A DNA stretch of 64,000 nucleotides. Source: Emydura subglobosa. Taxonomy: Eukaryota > Chordata > Testudines > Chelidae. Both the position numbers and the translations under genes were made by a program. The DNA is taken from contig ML679961.1 of the NCBI GenBank assembly GCA_007922225.1, forward strand, positions 69,978,890-70,042,889, written 5' to 3'. The notes under the pieces are model-generated. The model made no database searches and was not told the DNA's origin. It saw only the letters and a list, made by a program, of their open reading frames with translations. Below are positions 1-11,180 of this stretch, in pieces; within the stretch, counting starts at the first letter, position 1; each line of letters opens with the position of its first letter.

Positions 1-2985
1 CACCTGCTGCAGCAAAAGCCCTGCATTGAAACCTGCCTCTGGCACCCACTTATTATTACAAAACACGTCCCTCTGGAAAATACTGGTTTTTGTATGTATC
101 AGATTTGCTGCACGGTTGGTCTTTCAAAGCCAATTCCACAGTCTAAGCAAAACTGGGCACGTTTCTGGCTGCTGGTGGGTGAATTTTCACTTCATGGAAT
201 AAGGGGAAAGAAAATCATTTTGTTACTTTGATGAAGACGCCTTGCACATTTTGACAAACTGAAGTCCCTCCAGGGTGCTTACTGGCCATGAAGCTCTTTC
301 ATATCTCATTCATTATCAGAGAGAGACAGGAAAATACTTCCTCATTTCTCTTGCGTATGAGTAAATTAGTGAAAACCACAGAGACTCAGTTTCATTAAAA
401 GTGATGGAGTGAGGCTGGCTGCAGCCTCTGCACAGTGGGGACTGGGCTAAGCTGACTCAGTGCAGTCTGCCCTGCAATTCAAGAAAGAGATTACTTGGAG
501 ATTTTTCTGCTCAAATGCTAACTGCTTACATAAGATGAACCCCAAGTCAGGATGCTGCTGTGAAGTCCAAATCCAGAGCTTTGGACTCAAGCACCAGCTG
601 AAAGCCCCATATTCCTCAGCTCCGTACCCACAGCTCGGCCACCCTCGCCAATAACACAGAGATCTTGCAAATCCCCGGTATAAATATATGTGCCAAACTC
701 GCAATCCTTGCATAATTTTTATCGTTGCTTTTAACAGCAATCACCATCATTATAGTTTCTCTTAAGTGATATAAATCAAGCAATATGAGTAGTTCTGGAG
801 TTTCTTTTAACCTCATATGGACCTGATGTCTTATCACAAATAAATCCCAGCTCTCACATATTACAAGGCGGGGGAGCGAGGGGGGGGAAGGGAGTGGAGA
901 GAGAAAGTGAAGGAATCATTTTAATACCAACTGATTCACATGCACACGCCCAACATCCAGCTGAAGCCTTGTCTCTTTTAGCTTATTTTCAATACCTAAC
1001 ACCAGTGCAGCTCCATCAGTGGTAGTAACAATGGAAGCTCTAGTGTAGCTAAGGCACTGGTGGCTGCTGGTATTCTTGCCTCCACATTGTCTAGGTTTGC
1101 TCTGGGCGACATGGTGAAAATACCAGAGACTAGCAGGGCCTTGTCTATATTAAGAGTCCCAAAAACTGCTGCCACTGTGCAGCAGCAATGGCATTAGCAA
1201 TGGTGGAGAGTGTAGGGGGAAAAATGTAGTGTAGCCACAACCACAGACTTGGGACTCATTTGGAATCTTTTAGAAACCATCTCTTGGAGAATGGCTAGGG
1301 GAAATTTAGTGAACAGTGAGTTAGTTCAATAGCCTTTCATTTCTGGAACCAGGGTAGCAAGGGATGAGGAGGATCATTGCACCAATTCTAATCGTTATGT
1401 ATTAGCATCTCGATATCACCAGACAGCACAATTCAAATCAATATCATAATAATACTTAGCAGTCAATAGTGCTCTAAGCTCTCTGCAAGCATTAACTAAT
1501 TAATTGGCTCTCGTCTGTTACAGAGCAGGGAGTTCTCCAGTCAAGGGTTAAAGCGCAGCGACAGGGTGGAATGGCAAAGGCTTGCGCACTGCCTGCCTGT
1601 TCTGTGCTTGGCTCAAGCTACAAGTCCCTCGCTTTTAGGACTATTTAACTCCCTGACAAATCTACAAAACTCACTGACATCTAAAGCAGCAAAAGAACCT
1701 CGTGGGTGACTTAACATAACTCCCTCATAGTGCTGCTTGGCTCTGCCTTCCAACAAGCCTGAGTTCATACTGAGCTTGATAATACAGAGTGCATACTCCT
1801 TTTCAGTGGTTTCTCTCTCTATGTAATGCACACACATACCAGCATGTTCTCTTGAGGCACAAAACTCTATTATCCCATGAGGGCCACACCTCCTGGGGAC
1901 TCAGGAGTCATGACATTTTCACACTGCGCCTGCTCCGCCACATGAAAACTCTCTGGAATATTGGGACCTCCAGCATACAATCACTCATCCAGGTTCTTTC
2001 ACGGCACTTGTCACCATGGTATCCAAGAACTTACCTTTGCTGCTTCCTTACATGTGTTACTATGATGGTCTTATGTCCACGGGACACAAAGGAGGGTTAC
2101 TGGGAATGACATGACATCAAGCTATTTAGAAATTCAATCCTCAGAAAAACATGAGAAATGGATACACAAAACAGAGAAGGACAATAAGAATCCAGACACA
2201 TTGCAGTCATCTGGTGTTTTCTGAAAGCTCTGCCAATCCATATTTCAGAGGGATGGCCAACCTCAGAGCTGGCAAGATAAGAAACAGAAAACCTGAAGAA
2301 CCCTATTGATGCTACTGTGTGCCACCAGGAAAAACTAAAACCATTATTCAAGTACAATAGGGCTACAAACACCTTCAAACTGCACAGGGGTCACACCAAA
2401 AATAAGACATCTCACCAGAAACAGCTCCGTTCTCTGGGAGCATTGGTAAGTCAAGAGCTCCCTGTTAACTGACAGGCAAGCATGCTGGGAAAGGAGGGGA
2501 AAAAGCAGCCACTTCCAGACAAGCTGCTGCATGCAGGCTGCCAACAAAATGCTGCCTGTTGCAGACAAGCCATCTCAAAATACCGAGCCACAGAGCAGCA
2601 GCAGCCAAAAAGCTGATTAATATATTGTTTCAAAAGCCACAAGCAGATGCAGATTAACATGCACAGGTGGTTATCTGTCAAGACTCAAGCTTCTCTCTAA
2701 CACTGCAGTGATGGCGGCATTTGCTCATAATTCTCCCTTATTATACAACAGAGGCACACAGAGAATGTTCTCCAGGCCACGGAATTATAGAGTGCTTCCC
2801 ACAACTGCACTCTCAGTCCAGGGCACCCAGCATGCTCCCACAGATGCTGCATACTTCAGGACAAAATGAGCTGCACAACCCCCAAACCACCTGTACTTCA
2901 TGGTGCACTGGTTAGCCCACATGAGCTCTTCTCTGATCAATATACAGGAGATGTGCATGTCTAACTTCCATGTCTAATATTGGGT
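1..2985. other. Unassigned noncoding DNA
   Basis: No gene, RNA or named repeat could be recognised in this stretch. Short open frames exist on both strands but show no domain, no plausible splice structure and no codon pattern that sets them apart from chance. A G-rich purine tract lies near 866-905. This could be intron or intergenic sequence. Confidence 0.5.
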
Positions 2986-2988
<3 letters not shown>

Positions 2989-3031
<43 letters not shown>

Positions 3032-3034
3032 GTG
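2989..3034 (+). repeat. (TG)n microsatellite
   Basis: An uninterrupted TG dinucleotide run extends to 3022, followed by a GGGTGGGTGTGTGG tail. It is a simple repeat, probably length-polymorphic. Confidence 0.95.
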
Positions 3035-4990
3035 GAAGAAAAAATGTTGGCCAGTAGTATTGCTGTTAAATAACTACTGTGTTCATGCTGAGAGGTGGCT
3101 GGCTACACTTCAGTGGTGGGAAAAATAGCTCCCTACATCCAGAGCAAAATTGTGACCTTGCTCTTATGAGACAGGCACAATGTAGTATAGAGTTGCTCTA
3201 GTGGCTCTGGACAGATGCCAACTGGACCAGGGAATGTGCTGTTTAGTGTTCTTTACACCTGCGGCAGAAAGGTCAACATGCACTCACCTCCCCGCCCCAG
3301 AGCCTATTGCCAGACACGAATAGGAATGCAAGAGTGGGGTTAAAACCACACTCTTAGCTTCCCTAGGCAGACCACCTTGGTGTCACAGAATGTCCTCAAC
3401 ACTCAGGGTACAGTGAATGATGCCTGGCTTCTGCACAAATGAGATAGGGAGGGGAGAAAAGCAGCAAAATTCTGGTTGCTCCTAACTTGAACAGCTCTTC
3501 TGTATCCTGTGGGATGAGAGAGTCTGTAAATGTAAGACACAACTTCATTAATATGAAGAAAAACATGTTATTTTGAAGCAGCTGAGCTTGCTATCCCTCT
3601 CCCCCTGATAACTGGCAACTCATAAAAGCAAAGAAATGAATGTGGCAATGACAAGGTGTGTGTAAGATTAGAGGGTATGCACTATGTCATATCCTTTCTT
3701 TTGTGGGTTTGTGTCAAGTATATTGTGTGCGTAACAACCTAAGTGCTTCACAAACACGTTTTTCTGCGTTATCTTTCCTAGTTTTGTTTTGTATTTTAAA
3801 TGCTGGAGTGGGGGAGTTGGAAGAGGACAGGCAGACTCTTAGGGAAGTAAAATTGTGGCTGGTGATGGAGAATATTTTACCCCTTTTTGTTGTAGTATAA
3901 AATCTGAAAGAAAAGTATAGCACCTGATGGAGATAGTTTTGTGCTCCCATGAAATTTCACACTGACTGGCCACCTACTTTTTTAAAGAGAACCAAGAATC
4001 GATGCTTTAGAACAACACCTTACTTACGGGATCACTACCAGGCACCTCCAGAGTTAGAGCCATCATTCGATTTTCAGGGAGGTTCCTGCTTTTTCACCTA
4101 GCTCGACAGCAGCTAACTGGGGTATAAGGAGGGTCCTTCAAGTCACATGCATGAGGTCACACACTAACAGAACCACAATTACAGTGAAAGACGTCTCTGA
4201 CTCCTAGGCCTTTCCTCTCATCAGTAGGCCTCCCCACAGGCACAGTTCTTTCATTACAATGGCTGAAAAAACATGTCCAGCTCAGAAAGAGCCCAAGCAC
4301 ACAATATCTGCAACGCAGAGCAAGACACACTCCAGACAGGGGTAGATCACCATGAAAGAATGCAAATCTCCACGTGAGCAGCCCAAATCACCTCACGGTG
4401 AAGAGCGAACAGTGGAGGCTGAACAGAGGAGTCTCTGTATAACCAAGACTATACAGGATTGCTTCATTCCTGTTTGCACTGATGTAGTTACTTGTTTAAA
4501 ACCTCTGCCCCAAATATTTCAAAAGCACAGTGACCTCACCCAGACTGTTGGAGTCAGACCCTGGAAAATTCATTCAGAGCTCCCCTGACACCCTTCCAGA
4601 CCCAAATCATGCTGGGGACGAGGAAAGGAAAACATGGACTCCTTCCTTCTCTCGCCCTTTCCACACCTGATTCTGCTCCTCCTTGTTATTTTCATATCAA
4701 TGCCGTTTCATCCTCAGTCCCACCTCCTCTGCAAAGAGGCTTTGTGCTCCTGCCCAAAGAATAACGAGTGCCAAGTTAGAAGTAAAGGAGTGCCACTAAT
4801 CTCCTGACAGCAACATCCAGACATTGTCGGCTATTGTCTACCTTTTTGTGCACTGGCTCCTCTGCATTAGCTGGTTTACAATCCTTCCCCAAGCACAAGT
4901 GAACCAAAGAAAGCTTCTTAAATTCATTCACATTGCAATATTAGCTCTTTACTCCAGAACTGAGCTGTTATGATCAGTTGTGACTAGTCA
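3035..4990. other. Unassigned noncoding DNA
   Basis: No recognisable gene or repeat was found. The open frames here (for example 3658-3900 and 4352-4588) lack any family resemblance. Confidence 0.45.
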
Positions 4991-4994
4991 GGGC

Positions 4995-5108
4995 TAGAGA
5001 GGAAGCATGGTCTAGTGGGTGCAGCACAGGACCAGGAGTCAGAAGACCCACAAATGTACTATGAAAACTTGGGCATTTCTCAAAACCTCTCTCTGTGCCT
5101 TCTGGCCC
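4995..5108 (+). mobile_element. MIR-type SINE, 5' part
   Basis: The order of motifs matches the MIR SINE. It begins with a degenerate tRNA-like head (GGTCTAGTGGGTGCAGCACAGG, box A-like). A GGAGTCAGAAGACC block follows, then CTTGGGCATTTCTCAAAACCTCTCTCTGTGCCTT, which corresponds to the MIR core around 'cttgggcaagtcacttaacctctctgtgcct'. The family name is from recalled consensus features. The expected continuation of the element appears about 480 bp downstream at 5580, beyond an inverted-repeat element. Confidence 0.65.
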
Positions 5109-5129
5109 ACAGGCAAACTTGCACCTAAC

Positions 5130-5550
5130 AACAAAAGGTGTGAATTAAAGTTAGTTTAGTTTGTGGACACAGTATTTTGCAATAAAAGTAGTTAGAAGTG
5201 ATGTTAGGTAAAGCTTTGTCAACACAAAAGCTTGTATTGGTTGAATTAAATGGCTGCAAACCTGTGTGTGGACACTCTAATTTTGGTTTAAGAGGAATTT
5301 ATTTCAGATTATCTTAAACCTATTCCTAATCAATTTAAGCTAAACTGAAATAAACCAAAGTAAAAAGTAAAAATAATGTAAATAAAAATCTGTTTAACTG
5401 TTTCAACTTTCTGTATAGACAAGCACTAACGTCAGTAACAAACCGGACTTTGGCTTCACCTATTGTATCTACTTCTATTCTGAAATGAGAACATCCATTC
5501 AGAGACCTGCACCAAAATAACTTAACTGGTTTCAATTCACACCTTTTGTT
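5130..5550. mobile_element. Non-autonomous TIR element (MITE), 421 bp
   Basis: The ends are perfect 17-bp inverted copies: AACAAAAGGTGTGAATT on the left and its reverse complement on the right. Partial complementarity continues inward (AAAGTTAGTTTAG against CTTAACTGGTTT). The interior is AT-rich, has no coding capacity and contains further self-complementary stretches. It sits between two pieces that look like one MIR. The target duplication is unclear and may lie within the outermost TIR bases, so I do not assign a superfamily. Confidence 0.7.
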
Positions 5551-5579
5551 CTTTCAGGGTTAGCATGCATGTATGTCAT

Positions 5580-5625
5580 CACTTGGTTTCCTTAACTGTG
5601 AAATGGAGACATTAGTGACCAATTT
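5580..5625 (+). mobile_element. MIR-type SINE, 3' continuation
   Basis: GGTTTCCTTAACTGTGAAATGGAGA resembles the MIR/L2 tail motif 'agtttcctcatctgtaaaatgggga'. It is collinear with the fragment at 4995-5108, so I infer one element interrupted by the TIR element at 5130-5550. Confidence 0.45.
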
Positions 5626-6001
5626 TTCAACATGTTTTGAAAGGCTTCACTAATCAGTATTGCATTTTGAGATGGTTCCATGGAAGGGATCAGAGAAGCG
5701 CCAACACCAGCCTAACACAAAAAGCAAACACAAAAATGCTACATCTTCAGAAAAAACAAAACAAAATAAACTGCACAAAGCTCCATCATCTGGCCTGTAG
5801 CCATCCTGCGGTACAAGCTTTTCAGACCATACACGCAGAGCTGACCGGAGGATGACAATTCTGCTTTGTGGCAACTTTCAAGGTTTTAAAATTGGTTTTC
5901 ATTCTGCACTGGAACAAAACCAAAATCTTTTGAACATTTTCATGAAAGCGGAATTGTGTGGAAGTGTCTGCTTTCAGACTGCAAAGCTCAGTTTTCGATT
6001 G

Positions 6002-6172
6002 TGTGTGGCCCGGGATCCGGGACACCCACGCTCAAGTCTCTGCCCTGCCTGATTCAAAGCAGAGTTCTTCATCCCAGATCAGCCTGCGTCAGCAGAGCAG
6101 GGACTTGAACTGAGTCTCCTATGTCCCATAACCAGTGCCCTATCCACCAGAATATAGCGTGAGAGAGTCTCC
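6002..6172 (-). mobile_element. tRNA-derived SINE fragment
   Basis: Read on the minus strand, 6172 to about 6090 has an RNA polymerase III type head: CTGGTGGATAGGGCACTGG (box A-like), then about 30 bp on AGTTCAAGTCCCTG (box B-like, consensus GGTTCRANNCC). The body continues to about 6002 with a TGAATCAGGCAGGGCAGAGACTTGAG block. It is too degenerate to be a functional tRNA gene. MIR or a sauropsid-specific tRNA SINE are both possible. Confidence 0.6.
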
Positions 6173-6241
6173 CTGTTTGACAAAAACCCTGTGAAAACAG
6201 GCACCTCCACCCAAACTGTTTTAGTACAAAAATATTCCAAC

Positions 6242-6640
6242 CATACAAGATAAGCAGGATCAGGCTGGATCAGTACTTGGAGGGGAGCCCTATAAGGAAA
6301 CCCCAGAGCGCTGCAGGAGGGGGTGCTTGCTGGTGGAACTGTACTAGCCAAGGCAGCACTGATCTCAATGCCCCAGCATAATGCTGCAGAAGGTGCAGCC
6401 TTTACAACGAGACAAACAAACAAGGGTCAACCACTTGTGGTCTTTAGAGAGCCCCTGACACTTTACCCAATGTAATCTGGGTGTTAGCCCCAGTGTCTGA
6501 CCAAATTCCAACTCTCACTAAACCTGCCTACCCAAATCCACACTGCAGTTTCAGCTGGATACGAGATACTTCACTTCCTGTCCTAAACTATTGTGCAGTG
6601 TTACTCTGAACTGTATAACAGCTGCTATGTTGCACCTTAG
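6242..6640 (+). mobile_element. 5S rRNA-derived SINE
   Basis: The first about 75 bp resemble the 3' half of vertebrate 5S rRNA: AAGATAAGCAGGATCAGGCTGG, then ATCAGTACTTGGAGGGGAG, then a diverged 3' end GAGCGCTGCAGG. These cover the internal control region. The following body (CACTTGTGGTCTTTAGAGAGCCCC, then TGTTAGCCCCAGTGTCTGACCAAATTCC) recalls a dispersed family of amniote 5S-headed SINEs. The 5' half of 5S is missing, so it is a SINE or truncated retrocopy and not a 5S gene. Whether it is AmnSINE1 or another SINE3-class family cannot be settled by eye. Confidence 0.65.
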
Positions 6641-6714
6641 AGGAGTCTGCATTTCTGTGCTGGGAAAAGGTATCTCTGTGCACGGCTCGGATCTCTGTTT
6701 AAGCGTGTATGCAG

Positions 6715-6852
6715 CGTTGTTGTAGTTGTGTTGGTCCCAGGAGATTAGAGAGACAAGGTGGGTGAGGTAATATCTTTTATTGGACCAACTTCTGTTGGTG
6801 AGAGAGACAAGCTTTTGAGCTTACACAGAGCTCTCCTTCAGGTCGTGTAAGA
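6715..6852 (+). repeat. Dispersed repeat, copy 1
   Basis: The block GAGAGACAAGGTGGGTGAGG, then TAATATCTTTTATTGGACCAAC, then TTCTGTTGGTGAGAGAGACAAGC and TTACACAGAGCTC recurs in the window at 50951-51066 with small changes. I recall this as a common reptile interspersed repeat but do not know its class. It is noncoding. Confidence 0.75.
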
Positions 6853-7565
6853 CAATGTGGAATCCTTTGGGATAAAGGGGCTATATACACACACACATTC
6901 TCAATAACGGACAGTAATATTTTGTAAAGCTTCTCCCAAAACACTTTATAGAGTTAGCGACATCTAAGATATTAATACTATGTAAGAGATTATTCTGACA
7001 GGAGTCCCCTCTGGCAATCCCCTTGGTGTGCATGCAAGAACCAAAAGCCTTTTAATCGAAACCCTTTCACATGAACCCAGAGCAGCCCCGGGCCACGAAG
7101 CCTGAGCATGGCACCTAATGAAAATAAGAGAACATTTCAAGCTTCAAAAATTCATGAGAAAAACTCCTACTTGTTAGAGGGGTGAGAAATGTGCATGAAA
7201 ATATGAAGGTCTGGCATGGCAGTCTAGGGGTAAAGCAACTTGCTACCATGGGGTGTGGGCCAAGGAATGCTTGAGTCTGGAGACAGTAGTCTCAGTCCCA
7301 TGACTTTGGGAGCACCTCACATCACTCTGCACTGACTTCTCTGGCCAAGCAAGGAGCAACAACGCTGGACTCTGCGAAAAGCCACCAACTCTGTTTGGCT
7401 GGGAAATGGTGACTGGGAGGTGGGGGAGGGAGGACGTGGGTGAGGAGAAAGCTCTGAAACAGGCACAGAGGACAACCTAGCATTCTGCTCAAAGGGAAAA
7501 TAGCATCTGCTCCTTAAGGGGATTGCTGATGGTAATGCTACATTCTGCCATACAAAAGACAATGC
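6853..7565. other. Unassigned noncoding DNA
   Basis: No gene or named repeat was recognised. A short CA run occurs near 6884-6897 and a purine-rich tract near 7409-7450. Confidence 0.45.
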
Positions 7566-7566
7566 T

Positions 7567-7745
7567 TAAGAACGTAAGAATGGCCATACTGGGTCAGACC
7601 AATGTTTCATCTAGCCCAGTACCCTGTCTTCCAACAGTGGCCAATGCCAGGTGCTTCAGAGGGAATGAATAGAACAGGTAATCATCAAGTGATCCACCTT
7701 GTTGGGCACTCCAATTTCAATTTCTTATCAGGGTCCTTTCCTCCG
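7567..7745 (-). mobile_element. CR1/L3-like LINE 3' end
   Basis: On the plus strand the piece begins TTAAGAACGTAAGAATGGCC, then ATACTGGGTCAGACCAATG, then CATCTAGCCCAGTACCCTGTC. Its reverse complement is the typical 'gggctagatggacc..tggtctgacccagtatggcc..ttcttacgttctta' 3' terminus of CR1-type LINEs in reptiles, with an octamer-like tail at the 7567 end. The element therefore lies on the minus strand and is 5' truncated. The name is from memory of the family. Confidence 0.7.
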
Positions 7746-9030
7746 TAAGCTGTGAGGGTGAGTGGCCATACTCTCAGCCCTTCAAGGGGAAGGGGTTGAG
7801 AAAAGAGAGTGCCTTGCTTTACTCAACAGTGACACCCCAGCCGGCTGATTAAAGAGTAGCAATAAGTTCTGACTAGTTCTCCTAAGCTCAAAAGATGGAA
7901 GACAGTAGCCTATAGAGCAAGAACAGGAATGGGAGGGTGGGCAGGAGACAGACGTGAAAGAAGGCACATAGGGTCAAGTCTTCAGCTGGACTCCATGACC
8001 ATATTAGAATTTTTCATGCACCTGCTGGGTGCATCCTCTATTTTTGTAGGCATTTTAAATGGGGGTTTGCTGACAGTGCGGTCTTTGTAGGCCTCATCTG
8101 CAGCTACAAAACATTTCTTATTCTTAGAGCAAAGCATATGTTGTAGTTCTCCGAAAACCCAATTACACCGTCCTCTGTTCTGATCCGTATTAGGTATGCC
8201 TCAGTGGCAGACCAGCTCGGCAATAATTCCATCCGCGAGAACTCTCATCGGAAGAGCAAATCTCCAGTAGCAGAAACAATCAGAAAGCAGGCAAGAGCAA
8301 GGCTAATCCATTTAAGTGAGACTAAAACAGCCTTTATTATTAATAATAATAAAAAATAGGCTTAACTAGTGATGCTAGAAATTATCTGTGTCGGTCAAGC
8401 AAAGCATAGACCTTGCAGCAACTGACTGGCAACTAGAGCTCGGGGGAGGGAGGGAAAGGAGGGGGCCTGGAAAAAGACAGGATGCTCTATCAGCTCTTGG
8501 AGTCTCTCACAGCTTCTCATTGGCTTCACCCCATCAACTCAGAAATCAAAAAGCTTCAAGCATCAGACATTTGCGTCTGCTCCATCTTCATCACTGCCAG
8601 ACACAGCGCTGCGATTAAAAGAATGGAGAAATAAGGAGCTTACAGATTCACTTTCCCCAGCTGATATGGTGACTCTCTGCACCGAGGTATCGATCCAGGG
8701 GTCTGGCCTCCACCGATAACTACATGCCACGGAGGTTAACTTAACTCTCCACAGCCTGGCACTGCCTCTGATGCTGTGCAGAGAATGGTTATAGTTTATA
8801 CAGCTCTACAAAGACAAAGCAGGAGAGAATTTTCTCAGCACATTTCCTTTGTCTCCCATCCTCCTGCAACTGGACCCATTTTGTTGCTTGTAAGCCTCAT
8901 TTATTTGCTTCCTGAAATTATATTAGAACCATTCACTCAAGTACAAATAACCCCTAGGGTGCTGTGAATTACAGCTGCAGACAGGAAAATGGCAAAAAGA
9001 GAAGCCTTCCAAAGTGGCTAGTTATTTTTA
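7746..9030. other. Unassigned noncoding DNA
   Basis: No gene was recognised. A small TTATTATTAATAATAATAATAA palindromic simple repeat lies at about 8334-8356. An open frame at 8388-8618 has no family resemblance. Confidence 0.45.
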
Positions 9031-9032
9031 TT

Positions 9033-9060
9033 TACACACACACGCACGCACACATATACA
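9033..9060 (+). repeat. Short imperfect (CA)n repeat
   Basis: TTTACACACACACGCACGCACACATATACA is a short imperfect dinucleotide microsatellite. Confidence 0.85.
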
Positions 9061-10385
9061 GTAGGCCCCAAAATGCAATTGCTACTAACAAGTTTTAATG
9101 GAATTTACATTCTACAGCCAATCTCCATGTTGCAGAAATGGTGGCTATTACACGCTTCGAGGTGCTACTACATAAGTCAGTTGCATCAAGTCCAAGAACA
9201 AAACAACAACAACTGAGCAATGTTAACTGGAAGGACAATCCATGCACAGATTCTACTTTGATGGTACATCTCTCACACTGCTGCGATGATAAAACATGGC
9301 AACAGCTGTTCAACTCAAAATGAAGTTAAAATGATGAGAAAAGTCTCCTGATTTTAAACTCATCTGCCAAATTCTAACCTGGAGCATATGTTAGTTAGTT
9401 ACAAACAAACTCTTTAAACATGTCAGGAAAGGTTGAGATCCAGCAATGCCCATTCCCTAGAAATTTGGTGGTTGTGTGGGATACACACCCTTGAGCCTTA
9501 CAGATGTTTCCCACATCAAGCTCCAGCAAAATTTCCTGCTAATATGACCTCATGAAGAATTTTCCTGCCTTACCCCAAATTGGCCACCATTTTAATCCTG
9601 TGCTCCTAAGCAAAAACTGCTGCATTTACGCCCCTGATCCTATTCCCTACTAAATTCTCATCCCTTCCACATAGCCTGTGTGCACTAATGACCACACAAC
9701 TCCACTGTCTACTGTTTGCACTATATGTAATTGTATGATCTTCAGAGCCAGGATGGTATTATATGCATTATAACTACTGTAAAGTGCCATGTACTCACAT
9801 CTCAAGGATGATAATCCCATTTGTATCTCACTATGCTCTTGAGATCCAGATAAGTGTCCACTTTTTCTTCTGAATACTACAGCAGAGACATTTATTCTGT
9901 TACTACCTCTTATCTATTGCAACAATGTATAAAATGCTTATTAACTTGATATGTAAGCCTTGAACTCATTCTGGGTCAGAGAATTCCAAAGCCTGATTAC
10001 CCTCTAGGGAAAGAGCCACTCCCACTCTGCAACCTCTGCTTTGTTTCCCTAGTTCCAAGAATGCCCATATATTTTTCCATTGTTGCTTAGTTCAATCAGA
10101 TCCTTAACCAAGTTATTGTGATCTCTCTTTTAGGTATTTTATTTTAAGACATTTCCACTTCTCCAAACTGCTTGGAGCTAAGATCTTCATCTTAAAAACA
10201 GAGGAGTACAAATGAAAACTACCAGATGCCAGTATATCAAATCAATAGTTGTGGCTGTTGAAGGATTTGGGTTGGCGGTACCAAAAAATGAAATTCTGTT
10301 TTATGCACTAGCTAAGGGACATGCTTGTAGCAATGTCATCAGCATCGCCTGTAGCTCTGCCATAGGAGGCTTAGCTCTTGGGAAC
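9061..10385. other. Unassigned noncoding DNA
   Basis: No gene or recognised repeat was found. Open frames at 9095-9323 on both strands overlap one another and look like chance. Confidence 0.4.
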
Positions 10386-10387
10386 AG

Positions 10388-10575
10388 AGGAATTGCCATA
10401 CTGTATCAGTGATGAATCATCTAGTGCTCTATTCTGTCTTAGACAGTGGTTGGTACCGTATGTTTCTAAAGGAAGGTGCAAAAAGCTCTGTTGTAGGCAA
10501 ATATGGAATTATCTGCTCACAGGAAGAGGTTTTTTCCTCCTTATTTCAGACAATTAGTCGTCCTCAGGAGGAGAT
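10388..10575 (-). mobile_element. Old CR1/L3-like LINE 3' region
   Basis: The plus strand reads GAATTGCCATACTGTATCAG, then ATCTAGTGCTCTATTCTGTC, then GACAGTGGTTGGTACC, then AAGGAAGGTGCAAAAAGC and ATATGGAATTATCTGCTCAC. The same order of motifs occurs in ancient CR1/L3 3' ends, and it shares the 'gccatactg.atcag..catctag' start with the copy at 7567. It is much more diverged than that copy, so probably an older insertion. Confidence 0.55.
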
Positions 10576-10885
10576 GAAATTCATTCTTTCTGGACAGTCC
10601 AGATTGTCTCCTGAGTACATGCAGCTAACAGTGCCGTCTTGTGGAGGAGACAAGGACTTTTTTCTAAGAGTGACTTCTGGTTTGTGAGCTTTGAAGTGAA
10701 TTCAATTAACTAAACTAAACTAAGGTCACTTTGCATTTGAGTAGGATCATCCATACAGGGGTTTAATGGGCTTTAGCTAATGCACTTCAAAGTCACACCT
10801 TTAGTTAATTCAGATGAACTTCCTGAGCATCCTTGTGTAGATGTGCCCTTAGATGCCCATGTGAGACAGACTGGAATGGAACACT

Positions 10886-11180
10886 AGGGCCTTGTCTACA
10901 CTAGCACTTATGCTGGCAAAACTTTGTCACTTAAGGGTGTGAAAAAACACCCCCCGAGCGATGTAAATTTTGACAGCATACGCGTTTGTGTGGACAGCGT
11001 TTTGTCGGTGGGAGACACTCTCCCGCTAACATAGCTACCGCCTCTCATTTAGGTGGTTTTATTGTGTCAGCAGGAGAGATCTCTCTCATCAACATAATGG
11101 GGCTACACAAGCACTCTTACAGCAACACAGCTGTACCGATACAGCTGTGCTGCTGTAAGTTTTAAGTGTAGACTAGCCCT
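10886..11180. mobile_element. Palindromic MITE, Chompy-like, 295 bp
   Basis: The terminal inverted repeats are AGGGCCTTGTCTACACT and, reversed, AGGGCTAGTCTACACT. TA flanks the GGGC...GCCC core on both sides. The interior has nested hairpins: one around the ACACCCCCCG segment near 10950, one around GGGAGACACTCTCCCGC near 11012, and one in the CAGCTGTACCGATACAGCTGTG segment near 11130-11151. There is no coding capacity. The design resembles the reptile MITEs described from crocodilians as Chompy, an attribution from memory. A truncated, inverted copy lies at 51306-51467. Confidence 0.75.

Noticed and set aside
6090..6172. Possible tRNA gene on the minus strand
   Set aside because: Box A and box B-like words are present, but I could not fold an acceptor stem or anticodon arm, and a SINE body follows.
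6242..6320. Possible 5S rRNA gene
   Set aside because: Only the 3' half of 5S is present, with many changes, and it continues into a SINE-type body. No 5' half and no T-run terminator at the expected place.
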